Shown piece after piece: positions 41,623 through 50,082 of a DNA stretch of 64,000 nucleotides (position 1 is the stretch's first letter; each line of letters starts with the position of its first letter). Under the pieces are notes generated by a model. The model was given only the letters and a program-made list of their open reading frames with translations, had not been told where the DNA came from and did no database searches. This DNA comes from Microbacterium sp. (GTDB lineage Bacteria; Actinomycetota; Actinomycetes; Actinomycetales; Microbacteriaceae), in assembly GCF_017305435.1 (NCBI RefSeq), contig NZ_JAFKIP010000007.1, positions 248,001 to 312,000 of the forward strand, given 5' to 3'. The position numbers and the translations under genes were made by a program.

Positions 41623-41829
41623 TCAGACGCGCAGCGTCTCGTGGCGGACGACCAGCCACCCCTTCGGCACCGACAGCCGATCGGTGTGCGCGCGGCAGAG
41701 GTCGTGCGCGTGCGGGTCGCCGGCCGCGCCGAGCGGGCCGAGCGCCGCCATCTGGTCGCCGTAGTCGTAGGTGAGGGTCGTCACCGCTTCGCGGGCGCAG
41801 CCCACCTTCGAGCACAGTCTGGTTCGCAC
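41623..41829 (-). CDS. DUF3499 family protein
   Basis: A short protein of 68 residues from GTG 41829 ([14 protein letters not shown]) or 71 from GTG 41838. The run RLCSKVGC, the segment [16 protein letters not shown], the HAHDLC motif and the ending [10 protein letters not shown] match DUF3499, a conserved actinobacterial family. The cysteine/histidine set (CSKVGC, HAHDLC) suggests a zinc ribbon, which is my inference. TACCGT 7 nt upstream favours the shorter start. It diverges from the Rv3259-like gene, the same pairing I recall in mycobacteria (Rv3258c/Rv3259). It is not in the longest open frame, whose upstream part is antisense noise. Confidence 0.85.
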   Translation of the reverse strand: MRTRLCSKVGCAREAVTTLTYDYGDQMAALGPLGAAGDPHAHDLCRAHTDRLSVPKGWLVVRHETLRV

Positions 41830-41836
41830 CGACCTC

Positions 41837-41897
41837 ACGGTAGTCGCGGCCGGACGCCAAGCGGTGGATGCCGCGCCGACGCACGCCGACCTAGACT
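41837..41897. promoter_or_regulatory. Divergent leaderless promoters of DUF3499 and the Rv3259-like gene
   Basis: TACCGT on the reverse strand (41837-41842) is 7 nt from GTG 41829. TAGACT on the forward strand (41892-41897) is 6 nt from ATG 41904. Neither start has a ribosome site. Confidence 0.5.
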
Positions 41898-41903
41898 GAT
41901 CCC

Positions 41904-42338
41904 ATGGTGAGGCGACGCGCGGCGACGAGGTCGGTGCGGCGTCCCGCTCGGCACGGACGTCACGGACGCGAGGACCGGAGCCCCGTCGTGCGGCCGCCGC
42001 TGCTGCCGCTCGAGACCCGGGAGGAGCGGTTCGACTTCGCCGTCGGGTCGGCCGCCGAGTTCCTGCGCAGCGCATGGCCCGAACTGCGTGACGTGAGCTT
42101 CGAGGTCGGCGCGATGCCCCCGGCATCCGACGACGACGGCATCCCGCGGTGGACGATCCATCCCGACGAGCAGCGGATCGTGCTGTACCGCCTGCCGATC
42201 GAGCGGCTCTCGCACCTGCACCGCGAAGACGATCTGCACCGGCGGATGATGATCGAGGGGGCCGTCTTCCGCGCTGCGGCGGAGTACCTCGACCGCGACC
42301 CCTGGGATCTCGGCCCCGAGCGCTTCCGCTACTTCTGA
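41904..42338 (+). CDS. Rv3259-like metallopeptidase-family protein lacking HExxH
   Basis: A 144-residue basic-N-terminus protein resembling the actinobacterial zincin-like family (PF06262) found beside whiB2 and DUF3499. In that family a helix near the C-terminus usually carries His-Glu; here the matching helix reads MMIEGAVFRAAAEYL, with the Glu kept but no histidine pair. Metal-dependent proteolysis is therefore doubtful. The body includes RWTIHPDEQRIVLYRLPIERL and ends WDLGPERFRYF. TAGACT lies 6 nt before the ATG. Function unknown. Confidence 0.75.
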   Translation: MVRRRAATRSVRRPARHGRHGREDRSPVVRPPLLPLETREERFDFAVGSAAEFLRSAWPELRDVSFEVGAMPPASDDDGIPRWTIHPDEQRIVLYRLPIERLSHLHREDDLHRRMMIEGAVFRAAAEYLDRDPWDLGPERFRYF

Positions 42339-42379
42339 GCGGCATCCTCGCGCCGACGTGCGCGCCGACGCGGCGTACG

Positions 42380-43777
42380 TCAGCGCGGGTAGACCTCGAT
42401 CGCGGCCGCCGCCGCGTCACCCGACGCGATCGGGTAGCCCGCCACGGCTCCCGCGCCGGCATAGACGACAGATGCCCGCACGCTCCCCGTCGGAGTGATG
42501 CGGTAGACCGTGCCGCCCTCGACCGGCACGCGGACCGTCTGGCCCTCGGCCACGGCGATCTCCTGGGCGCCGCGGCCGTCGAGGCCTTCGACCGTGACGG
42601 TCTGCGCGCCCCCGTCACCGACGAGCGACAGCTGAGGCGACGGACCGTCCGCGACCGCCACGAGGGTGGGCGCCCGCAGCACGTCCGCCGGTGTGAAGAC
42701 GCCGAAGTCGCTGCCCGCGCCGAACCCCGTCGTCGTCCAGACGGCGCCCGTCACGGGGGTCGTCGCCGCGACCGTCACCGTGTACGTGCCGACGGCGAGC
42801 GTGCCGAGGTCGAGCCGCAGCGGGATTCCGGCGAGGAGCGGCAGAGTCTGCGCGGATGCCACGGCTCCGCCGTCGCCCGTCACGGTGACGGTCGCGTCGC
42901 CCGCGGACGCGGGGGCGAGCAGGACCAGGCGCGTGGGCGTATTGCTCGCTCCGGGATCGCCCGGCGGCGCCGTGACGGGCACCGCGGGGATCACGAGCTC
43001 GGCCGTCGGAGCGCCGAGCGCGGCGATCTGATCGACCCCTCCCGGGTTGAGGACGCGCGTGAGGGTCGCCTGCAGCGACGCACGGACGGGCGCCTGCGCG
43101 GAGGTGACCCGCACGACGGGATTCTCCTCGCCGAGCGCGAGCGCGGCGAGCGGGATGACGCGCTGGGTGCGCGCGGCGACGACGATGTCCTTCCCTGCCG
43201 CCGGGGTCTGCGCGCCCGTCGCGCCGTAGACGGCGAGCGTCACCCGGGCGGCGACGTCGCCGGGGTTGGCGAGCACGACGAGATCTCCCGCGCCCGTCGT
43301 GCCTGACCCTCCGACGAGCCAGGCCTCCATGGCGGCGCGGGTGCACCCCTCGGCGGCGAAGCCGACGAGGTCGGATGCCGCGACCTGGGCGGAGCCCGCC
43401 CCAGCGAGGTCGGCGGGGTCGGTGGATGACGCGGGCGGAGTCGCCGTCAGGGCCGCGGGGCCCGCCCCGCCGCTGACGTCGGCGGGCGTGAGCAGCGCGT
43501 CGGCGAGATCGGCACCGCTCGTTGCGCCGGCGGTGACCTGCTGCGGAGCGCCGTCGGTGAGGAGGGACGCCTGCGTGGCATCCCGACCCGCTGCGAGCAG
43601 CGGCCCGCTGCACACGGCCACGGCCGGCGCTGCCGGCGGCTGGGCCTCCACGCGGATGGGGTCGTGCGCGCGCCCCGGGAGGTCGACGAAGGCGAGGCCT
43701 GCGACGCCGACGACGACCACCGCGGCGAGGACCGCCCCGCCGGCGATCTGCGCCGTGCGTACGGGATTCAGGCGCAT
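42380..43777 (-). CDS. DUF5719 family membrane-anchored protein
   Basis: A 465-residue protein with one N-terminal membrane span (about 10-32) and a large extracytoplasmic part rich in Ala, Gly, Thr and Val that looks like repeated beta-sandwich modules. Examples are GDLVVLANPGDVAARVTLAVYG near 170 (core LVVLANPGDVAARVTL) and the closing AVAGYPIASGD. DUF5719 has no assigned function and regularly follows the large membrane glycosyltransferase upstream of it in actinobacteria. Here the two overlap by a single base (TGATG), so they are likely functional partners at the cell surface. Confidence 0.85.
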   Translation of the reverse strand: MRLNPVRTAQIAGGAVLAAVVVVGVAGLAFVDLPGRAHDPIRVEAQPPAAPAVAVCSGPLLAAGRDATQASLLTDGAPQQVTAGATSGADLADALLTPADVSGGAGPAALTATPPASSTDPADLAGAGSAQVAASDLVGFAAEGCTRAAMEAWLVGGSGTTGAGDLVVLANPGDVAARVTLAVYGATGAQTPAAGKDIVVAARTQRVIPLAALALGEENPVVRVTSAQAPVRASLQATLTRVLNPGGVDQIAALGAPTAELVIPAVPVTAPPGDPGASNTPTRLVLLAPASAGDATVTVTGDGGAVASAQTLPLLAGIPLRLDLGTLAVGTYTVTVAATTPVTGAVWTTTGFGAGSDFGVFTPADVLRAPTLVAVADGPSPQLSLVGDGGAQTVTVEGLDGRGAQEIAVAEGQTVRVPVEGGTVYRITPTGSVRASVVYAGAGAVAGYPIASGDAAAAAIEVYPR

Positions 43778-46707
43778 CAGCTCTCCCCCGCTTCCGGGTC
43801 GTCCGTCTTCGGCGCGGTCGGCGCATCGTCCACCTGGGATGCCTGGGATGCCTCGGCCACCTGGGATGCCTCGGCGGAGGCGGCATCCCGCGGAACGGTC
43901 GTCACGACCCGGCGCACGCGGCGTCGCGGACGCCCGACGACGCGCGGGCGCCGGCGCGCCTCCTCCAGCGACCGCCGCGTCGGCAGGGCGAGCAGGAGCG
44001 CGGCCAGCACGATCCCCGCCTGGACGAGCGCGATGCGCCACGCGTCCCCGGTGCCGGCGCCGGCGTCGGCGCGGTCGGCGACCTCCCCCGTGATCCGCCA
44101 CAGCTTGCCCTTCGCCGTCTCGCCGACGACCTCGAGGTCGGCGCGCTGATCGAGAGCGGTCTCGGCGACGAGACGGAACGCGCGCGCGGCATCCGAATCG
44201 GCGCCGTCGCCGAGCACCACGAAGGCGATCCCGTGCGCGGCCAGGTCGGGAACGGCCGAGCCGTCGGGGTCGGCGACGAGAGCGGCGACGAGAGCGGCGG
44301 TGCGCTCGTCGCCGGCATCCGGAGCCGAGCGGGACGTGCGGAGCGTGGTCTGCCCGCCGAGCGATGCCGTCCCGCCCCACACGACATCGGCGACCACCGC
44401 GCCGTCGGCGGTGGGGGTCATCACGAAGGTCGCGGTCGACAGTCCGCCGCGGCCTTCCGCCTCGACGTAGGCGGGCAGGGTGCTCGTCGTGCCCTGCGTG
44501 ACCGCGGCGGCGCCGCGGAGCGGGGCGGTCAGGGCCGGCACCGCGCTCAGCGCGAGCGCCGCCATCGTGACGACGGCGAGCGTGCCGCGCACGCGCGCCC
44601 CCGCACGCTCCACGCCGCGGATCGCGTCGAGGGCGAGCGCGACGGCGCACAGAGCCGCGATCCAGTACAGGCTGAGGGCGGCGCCCGGGAACAGCGTCAC
44701 CGCATCCGGACCGTCGGATGCCACGGCCACCCCGATCGCGACGGCGGCCGAGCCGAGGCCCGTGAGCGCCGTGATCGCGAGGACGAGGGCGGGGATCGAG
44801 CGTCCGAGGACGAGACCCGCGACCGCGAGCACGAGGACGGGGGCGACGAGCAGCGGCGTCCACATCGCGACGATGCCGGGGAGGAACGCCCCCCAGCCGT
44901 CGGTGACCGGGAAGCCGAGCGCGAGCAGCATACGCCGCGCAGCGTCGGCGCCGGCCGGGTCCGCGAGCGGAACCCCCGGGTCGGCCAGCAGCGCCCAGGG
45001 CTCGCCCGCGCCGAGCCGCGTCCAGACGAGCGGGGCGAACACGACGACGGTCGGCACGATGAGCCAGATGACGCGCGCGAGCCCGCGACCGCGCTGCACG
45101 GTCACGGTGAGGACGACGCCGACGAGGAAGACGACCCCGAGCGCGGGGGCGAGCGACGGCGCGCACGCGATCACCACGACGGCGAGGATCGACGCGACCC
45201 CCGCCGTGCTCCAGGAGCGGTGGGCGACGGATGCCGCCCACACGAGCCACGGCAGCACGAGATGAGCGATCACGACGGCGGGCCGACCGGCGATGAGCGC
45301 GCCGAGGAGGCTCGGCGCGAGCGCCCAGCCGACGGCGACGACCGCGCGCACGATCGCACGGTCGCTGAAGCGCGTCGCGGCGAACCAGCCGCCGAGGGCG
45401 GCGAACGGGAGCGCGAGCACCCACAGCACGACGAGGGCGCGTGAGGGCGCCGCGGGCGACATCGTCCCGATGAGGGCGACGACGGCACTAAACGGATCGG
45501 CGGGGCCGACCGTGTCCCAGCCGAGCGGGCGGGCGCCAGAAGCGGCATCCGCCCACAGGCCCGCGACCGTCCCGCGGAGGGGCGCGAGCGCGCCGCCGCC
45601 GAGGACGGGCCACGCGAGCAACGAGACGAACGAGACGACGGAGACGACGAGCGCGCCGAGCACGATCCAGGCTCCGCCGCCACTGAAGAAATGGAGGTCG
45701 CCACGGCCCGCACCGACGGGGAGGTCGTCGTCGAGGCGGTGGCGCAGCTCGGCCCCGGTGACGCGCAGCGGCGCGATCTGCGCCCACGAGGCGGCGCGCT
45801 GCCGGCGGATGCCGCGACGCGAGCGGGCGACGGCCGCGGGGCGCACCATCGCGGTGACGGCGGCCCCCCACTCGGGCAGGATCTGCCCGGGACGCTTGCC
45901 GAGGAGCGCCGCGAGGGAGCGCAACAGCGCGAGCGGCAGGAGGGTCAGCCAGTGCAGCGCGACGAGCGGCGCCGCGGCGTAGGAGAGCCGCCGGTGCAGC
46001 TGCGCCGTACGGGCCGCGTACGCGGTGCGGAGCGGGGCGACGGGGCGCGCCGACACGGCGACGACCGCGCCGGGGGCGAGGGCGACACGGCCGCCGCGCA
46101 GACGCGCACGGATGCCGAGGTCGAGCCCCTCGTCCGCCCCCGCGAGGCCGGCGTCGACGCCGCCGAGGGCGGTCCACGCGTCGGCACGCACGAGGATGCC
46201 GCGCACATCCGTGCCGAGCACGTCCTCGGCGCCGTCGTACTGTCCCTGATCGTGCTCGCCGTCGGCGAGTCCGACGGTGCGTCCGAGGGTCGTCATCGAC
46301 ACCCCCAGGGAAACGATGCGATCGCGTTCGTCGGAGCGCACGAGCTTGGGGGCGGCGAACGCGACGGACGGCGCGGCCTCGAGCGCCCCCGCGAGGCGGG
46401 TGAGCGCGTCGACGTCGGGAACCGTGTCGTGCGTGAGCACCCACACGGCGTCGCCTTCGAGCCGGTGCGATCCGAGGGCGAGCGCGTCGGCGAAGCTCGT
46501 GCGCCGGTCGGCGCCGATGACGCCTTCGGCCTGGGAGGCGCGGGCGACGTCCTGCACTGCGGCATCCGTCTCGCAGAGGATGATCGTCAGCGTGTCGACC
46601 GGGCGCGACTGTGCACGGAGCGCGGTGAGCGTCCGTTGCAGGCGGATGTCCGCGGCCTCGCGCCCGTCAGGGCGCACGACCAGCAGCGCGTGGACTCGGG
46701 CGGGCAT
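43777..46707 (-). CDS. Large polytopic membrane glycosyltransferase, GT2 family
   Basis: A 976-residue protein: an N-terminal GT2 domain (about 1-230) with VWVLTHDTVPDVDALTRLAG and GVDAGLAGADEGLDLGIRAR, then a dozen or more spans from about 260 to 740, an extracytoplasmic domain (about 750-905), one more span and a basic cytosolic tail. The THD in place of the usual DDD suggests an altered metal-binding site. The last 30 residues (EASQVAEASQASQVDD) come from short DNA repeats of CTGGGATGCCT. Conserved with DUF5719 and whiB2 across actinobacteria; it probably builds or exports an envelope glycan. ATG 46707 with TAGGCT 9 nt upstream. Confidence 0.88.
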   Translation of the reverse strand: MPARVHALLVVRPDGREAADIRLQRTLTALRAQSRPVDTLTIILCETDAAVQDVARASQAEGVIGADRRTSFADALALGSHRLEGDAVWVLTHDTVPDVDALTRLAGALEAAPSVAFAAPKLVRSDERDRIVSLGVSMTTLGRTVGLADGEHDQGQYDGAEDVLGTDVRGILVRADAWTALGGVDAGLAGADEGLDLGIRARLRGGRVALAPGAVVAVSARPVAPLRTAYAARTAQLHRRLSYAAAPLVALHWLTLLPLALLRSLAALLGKRPGQILPEWGAAVTAMVRPAAVARSRRGIRRQRAASWAQIAPLRVTGAELRHRLDDDLPVGAGRGDLHFFSGGGAWIVLGALVVSVVSFVSLLAWPVLGGGALAPLRGTVAGLWADAASGARPLGWDTVGPADPFSAVVALIGTMSPAAPSRALVVLWVLALPFAALGGWFAATRFSDRAIVRAVVAVGWALAPSLLGALIAGRPAVVIAHLVLPWLVWAASVAHRSWSTAGVASILAVVVIACAPSLAPALGVVFLVGVVLTVTVQRGRGLARVIWLIVPTVVVFAPLVWTRLGAGEPWALLADPGVPLADPAGADAARRMLLALGFPVTDGWGAFLPGIVAMWTPLLVAPVLVLAVAGLVLGRSIPALVLAITALTGLGSAAVAIGVAVASDGPDAVTLFPGAALSLYWIAALCAVALALDAIRGVERAGARVRGTLAVVTMAALALSAVPALTAPLRGAAAVTQGTTSTLPAYVEAEGRGGLSTATFVMTPTADGAVVADVVWGGTASLGGQTTLRTSRSAPDAGDERTAALVAALVADPDGSAVPDLAAHGIAFVVLGDGADSDAARAFRLVAETALDQRADLEVVGETAKGKLWRITGEVADRADAGAGTGDAWRIALVQAGIVLAALLLALPTRRSLEEARRRPRVVGRPRRRVRRVVTTVPRDAASAEASQVAEASQASQVDDAPTAPKTDDPEAGES

Positions 46708-46716
46708 GACCTGGTC

Positions 46717-46722
46717 AGCCTA
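46717..46722 (-). promoter_or_regulatory. -10 box TAGGCT of the membrane glycosyltransferase
   Basis: Reverse-strand TAGGCT ends 9 nt before ATG 46707, giving at most a 3-nt leader. Confidence 0.45.
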
Positions 46723-46792
46723 AGTCGGGGCATCCGGCCCGGGCGCCCGCCACGCCGCCTGCGGCCGTTACCCGACTACGGGAAGCGAATCG

Positions 46793-46908
46793 CTGATCGA
46801 GTGCCGCGGCGCTGCCGCGGTGCCGGATCGGTGATCGAGTGCCGCGGCGCAGCCGCGGTGCCGAATCGGTGATCGAGTGCCGCGGCGCAACCGCGGTGTA
46901 TCGAGATC
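46793..46908. repeat. Three tandem 38-bp palindromic repeats ending on the whiB2 stop codon
   Basis: The units start at 46793, 46831 and 46869. Each has the core GATCGAGTGCCGCGGCGC and the mirror GCCGCGGTG, forming a CCGCGGC/GCCGCGG hairpin. The first two end CCGGATCG or CCGAATCG; the third ends GTATCGAGATC and, on the reverse strand, supplies the first bases of the whiB2 TGA stop (46907-46909). They belong to the same family as 24578-24615 and 25901-25936. The rest of this 199-bp gap shows nothing recognisable. Confidence 0.75.
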
Positions 46909-47224
46909 AGGCGCGGCGCTTGAGCTTGCGGCGCTCGCGCTCGCTGAGGCCGCCCCAGATGCCGAAGCGCTCGTCGTTCTGCAGCGCGTACTCGAGGCAC
47001 CGGTCACGCACGTCGCACGAGGTGCAGATGCGCTTGGCATCCCGCGTCGAACCACCCTTCTCCGGGAAGAAGGCTTCAGGATCCGTCTGCGCGCAGAGCG
47101 CGTCCGCCTGCCATGCGAGGGTGGTCTCCTCTTCGATGGGAGCCGGACGCCGGACGCCGGGAACACCCAGGTTCACCGGATCGACGAACCAGTTCTCGGG
47201 AACCCCGGAACGGTAACCCGTCAT
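46907..47224 (-). CDS. whiB2: WhiB2-type iron-sulfur transcription factor
   Basis: A 105-residue Wbl protein. An N-terminal extension (MTGYRSGVPENWFVDPVNLGV) precedes the iron-sulfur core with cysteines in ADALCAQTDPEAFFP, ICTSC and DRCLEYAL, then the GIWGG turn and the basic tail SERERRKLKRRA. WhiB2/WhmD/WhiB controls septation and is conserved next to this glycan cluster. ATG 47224 is preferred: GGGGAG sits 7-8 nt before it, whereas the upstream ATG at 47239 overlaps that site. It has a strong promoter and its stop codon lies inside an intergenic repeat. Confidence 0.95.
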   Translation of the reverse strand: MTGYRSGVPENWFVDPVNLGVPGVRRPAPIEEETTLAWQADALCAQTDPEAFFPEKGGSTRDAKRICTSCDVRDRCLEYALQNDERFGIWGGLSERERRKLKRRA

Positions 47225-47249
47225 AGTCGTTCTCCCCACTGATTCCCGT

Positions 47250-47302
47250 CACGCGGTCCGCGTGTTGGGAATAATTACACCGCTGTCATTCGCTGGGGTC
47301 AA
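47250..47302 (-). promoter_or_regulatory. whiB2 promoter with palindromic operator-like site
   Basis: On the reverse strand TTGACC (47297-47302) and TGTAAT (47274-47279) are 17 bp apart, the best sigma-70-type promoter in the window. The expected start of transcription is near 47267. A 15-bp palindrome, CACGCGG-N-CCGCGTG (47250-47264), lies at the very start of the transcript, where a bound protein would block initiation. Confidence 0.7.
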
Positions 47303-47419
47303 GTCGCAGATCGTAAACCCTCAAGGCGTGATCGAACGTTCAGCGCGTGCTCACCGGCGTGTCGCGCGCGACGAACCCGGTCCTGCGCCGGTGTCGAAAG
47401 CCCAGGTCGCGGGCGGAGT

Positions 47420-48643
47420 TCAGCGACGGCCCGGCTGAGCGAGGAAGACCTCGCCGCTGCCCGCGATCTCGAGGCCGGGCGCTCCCCCGCCGGCGTACAC
47501 CGCGTCGCCGGCACGGAGCTCCACCGCTTCACCCGGTGCGTCGCTCTCCGCGACGCGCACGGAGCCCCGCGTCGCGAGGACGATCGCGGGGCCCTCCAGG
47601 GCCGCCGAGAAGGTTCCCCCGTCGAGCTCGACTCGCGTGAGGGCGAAGTCCGGGACGCCGACGTCGTACCTGACCGCACGGTCGCCGGCCGGCGTCGGCT
47701 CCACGATCGGCGCCGGGCCCGGCGCGGCATCCACGATCCGCAGGAGTTCGGGGACGTCGACGTGCTTGGGCGTGAGGCCGCCCCGCAGCACGTTGTCGCT
47801 CGCGGCCATCAGCTCGACGCCGAGCCCCGACTGGTAGGCGTGCAGGACGCCCGCCGGGGCGAACAGCGCCTCTCCCCGTCGCAGCACGACGAGGTTCATG
47901 AGGAGGGCCACGAACAGTCCGCGATCCCCGGGGAAGTCGGATGCCGCGGCCCGCAGCACCGCGACCTCCTTGCCGAAGGGCGCGCCGGTCCCTTCCGACG
48001 CGGTGGTCTCGGACGCCGCGGCATCCAGCGCCGCGGTCAGCCGCGCGACGTCATCGGGCGTCGCCTCGGACAGCGCCCACGCGAGCGCGGACCGGAGCGC
48101 CTGCTCCTCATCCCCGTCGGCGAGGAGCGCGTCGAGGGCGCCGAGGGCCGGGCCGCCACCTGCCGCGCTGTCGTCCACCGCGCGCGACAGCACCGCGAGC
48201 AGCTCCCGCGTCTCGGCGACGGGCCGGAGCCCCACGAGCGCGCGGAACTCGTCGCTCAGCGCGACGATGATCTCCGGCTTGTGGTTGTCGTCGCGGTAGA
48301 GGCGATCGTCGGCGTCGCGCGGGATGCCGTCCGCCTCCTCCCGCGCGAAGCCGGCTTCGGCCTCGGTCTTCGTCGGGTGCGCCTGGATCGACAGCGACGA
48401 CCCGGCCGCGAGGAGCTTCAGGAGGAACGGCAGCGACGGCTCGCCGAGGGCGGCGAGCGCGGCATCCAGCGTCAGGCCCGCCTGCGCACTCCTGCCGCTC
48501 ACGCGCGACGGGCTGCCCGGGTGGTCGCCGTACCAGATCTCCGCCTCGGGCTGGCCGGTGGAGGCGCGCCCGACGAGAGCGGGGATGAGGTCGGGAGACC
48601 CCCACGAATACGCGCGCGGAACGTTGGAGATCGGCAGGAGCAT
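47420..48643 (-). CDS. manA: Mannose-6-phosphate isomerase, class I
   Basis: A 407-residue type I phosphomannose isomerase linking fructose 6-phosphate to mannose 6-phosphate and so to GDP-mannose and surface glycans. SWGSPDLIP and ELLAAGSSLSIQAHPTK (as LLAAGSSLSIQAHPTK) give the zinc-binding Gln/His, and DDNHKPEIIVALSDEF supplies the third ligand. The jelly-roll C-terminus ends VYAGGGAPGLEIAGSGEVFL. TAGGCT stands exactly 6 nt before ATG 48643. Recalled mycobacterial and streptomycete clusters have manB beside it; that gene is absent here. Confidence 0.95.
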   Translation of the reverse strand: MLLPISNVPRAYSWGSPDLIPALVGRASTGQPEAEIWYGDHPGSPSRVSGRSAQAGLTLDAALAALGEPSLPFLLKLLAAGSSLSIQAHPTKTEAEAGFAREEADGIPRDADDRLYRDDNHKPEIIVALSDEFRALVGLRPVAETRELLAVLSRAVDDSAAGGGPALGALDALLADGDEEQALRSALAWALSEATPDDVARLTAALDAAASETTASEGTGAPFGKEVAVLRAAASDFPGDRGLFVALLMNLVVLRRGEALFAPAGVLHAYQSGLGVELMAASDNVLRGGLTPKHVDVPELLRIVDAAPGPAPIVEPTPAGDRAVRYDVGVPDFALTRVELDGGTFSAALEGPAIVLATRGSVRVAESDAPGEAVELRAGDAVYAGGGAPGLEIAGSGEVFLAQPGRR

Positions 48644-48649
48644 GCCCTC

Positions 48650-48675
48650 AGCCTAGAACCACCGCAGGGTAGCCT
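48650..48675. promoter_or_regulatory. Divergent -10 boxes of manA and the first ligase-like gene
   Basis: TAGGCT on the reverse strand (48650-48655) is 6 nt from the manA ATG. TAGCCT on the forward strand (48670-48675) is 9 nt from ATG 48685. The whole gap is 41 bp and has no ribosome sites. Confidence 0.5.
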
Positions 48676-48684
48676 GATCTGACC

Positions 48685-50082
48685 ATGGCCGTGCACACGA
48701 ATCACCCCGTCGCGGCCCCGCCGCGGGCCCCCGTGCGGGAGACGACGGGGCATCTGCTGCTGCGCGGCTGGTGCATCTTCGTCATCGCCGGCGCCCTTGC
48801 CGGCACGGCATGGCTGATGGCGTTCGGCACGGTCGTCTCGGGCGTCGTCGCGGTCGCGACGGGCATCGTCTCGATCACGCTGTGGTTCGTCCTCCGACCG
48901 GACGTGCAGTGGCGCCGCCTCCCCTGGTATGCCCTGCTCTACGTCGCGTGGGCGATCGCGTCGCTCATCTGGACGGCGTACCCCGGAGCGACCGAGCTGA
49001 CGCTGCTGCTGCTCCTCACGACCACCGTGCAGGCGATGTTCGTCGGGTCGGTCCTCACCTGGCGCGAGCTCGTGCGGTCGATCGCATCCGCGTTGAAGTG
49101 GGTGCTCTCGCTGTCGATCCTCTTCGAGCTGTGGGTGTCGCTCTTCTGGGGCGGACCCATCCTGCCCGAGTTCGGCCGCCCCGAAGCGGGCGTGCACTAT
49201 GACCCCATCGTCTACTGGTCGCGCGACAACCTCTTCGACGGCGGGCGCATCCAGGGCATCTTCGGCAACGCGAACCCGCTCGCCTACGTCGCCCTCGTCG
49301 CCATGATCGTCTTCGCGGTGCGGTTCGCGTCGCGGGCACCGCGCAGGCTCCTGCTCGCGGGGTGGTTCCTCCTCGCGGCCTACCTCTTCGTCCGTGCCGG
49401 CTCGGCGACGGCGACCCTCGCCGCAGGCGCCGTCGTCGTCGTGCTCGTCACCGTCCTGCTCATGCGCACCGCCCGCCGGCCGGGCGGACGCACGCGGTAC
49501 TACATCGCATACGCCGTCGTCGCCCTCGGCGGATTGACGGCCCTCTGGCTCGCCCGCGATGCCGTGTTCTCGATGCTCGGCCGCTCTTCGGACCTCACCG
49601 GCCGGGAGGGCATCTGGACAGCCGTGTGGGAGAAGGCGGTCGAGCGTCCCATCGTCGGGTGGGGCTTCTCCACGCCGTGGGTGCCGACCGATCCGCATTT
49701 CGACGGCTGGATCGTCGACCACGGCCAGACCGTCATGCAGGCGCACAACATGTGGCTCGACGTGTTCTTCCAGCTGGGGGCGATCGGGCTGCTGTTCATC
49801 GCGGTCACGATGGCGGCGTTCGTCTGGCGCTCGTGGTTCTTCGCCGTCGACCGCCCCCGGTGGGATCTCGTCGCCGACCGCCCGTACTCGCCCATCACGC
49901 TCGTCCCGACGCTCGTCGGCGCCATCCTTCTCGTGCAGGGGCTCGCCGAGTCGGGTCCGCTGCTCGGGTGGGGATGGTTCTTCATCGTGATGCTGGCCTT
50001 CAAGATCAAGCAGGCTCCGCTCATCGGGCGGGGGCCCAGCGAGGAGCGGCTCCTCGGCGAGCAGGGCGAGTCGCCGCGATGA
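48685..50082 (+). CDS. O-antigen ligase/polymerase-like membrane protein (first copy)
   Basis: A 465-residue protein with about ten to twelve spans and a large extracytoplasmic loop, as in the Wzy_C/WaaL family. Typical pieces are LIWTAYPGATELTLL, RIQGIFGNANPLAYVALVA and SDLTGREGIWTAVWEKAVERPIVGWGFS (cores DLTGREGIWTAVWEKA and PIVGWGFS), followed by AHNMWLDVFFQLGAIGLLF. Such proteins join or polymerise lipid-linked glycans at the outer membrane face. It overlaps the next, related gene by 4 bp. With the galactan export genes nearby, transfer of exported polymer to the wall is plausible but unproven. Confidence 0.88.
   Translation: MAVHTNHPVAAPPRAPVRETTGHLLLRGWCIFVIAGALAGTAWLMAFGTVVSGVVAVATGIVSITLWFVLRPDVQWRRLPWYALLYVAWAIASLIWTAYPGATELTLLLLLTTTVQAMFVGSVLTWRELVRSIASALKWVLSLSILFELWVSLFWGGPILPEFGRPEAGVHYDPIVYWSRDNLFDGGRIQGIFGNANPLAYVALVAMIVFAVRFASRAPRRLLLAGWFLLAAYLFVRAGSATATLAAGAVVVVLVTVLLMRTARRPGGRTRYYIAYAVVALGGLTALWLARDAVFSMLGRSSDLTGREGIWTAVWEKAVERPIVGWGFSTPWVPTDPHFDGWIVDHGQTVMQAHNMWLDVFFQLGAIGLLFIAVTMAAFVWRSWFFAVDRPRWDLVADRPYSPITLVPTLVGAILLVQGLAESGPLLGWGWFFIVMLAFKIKQAPLIGRGPSEERLLGEQGESPR

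Noticed and set aside
46793-46908. CRISPR array
   Set aside because: The three 38-bp repeats are directly joined with no spacers, are palindromic throughout, and no cas genes are near.
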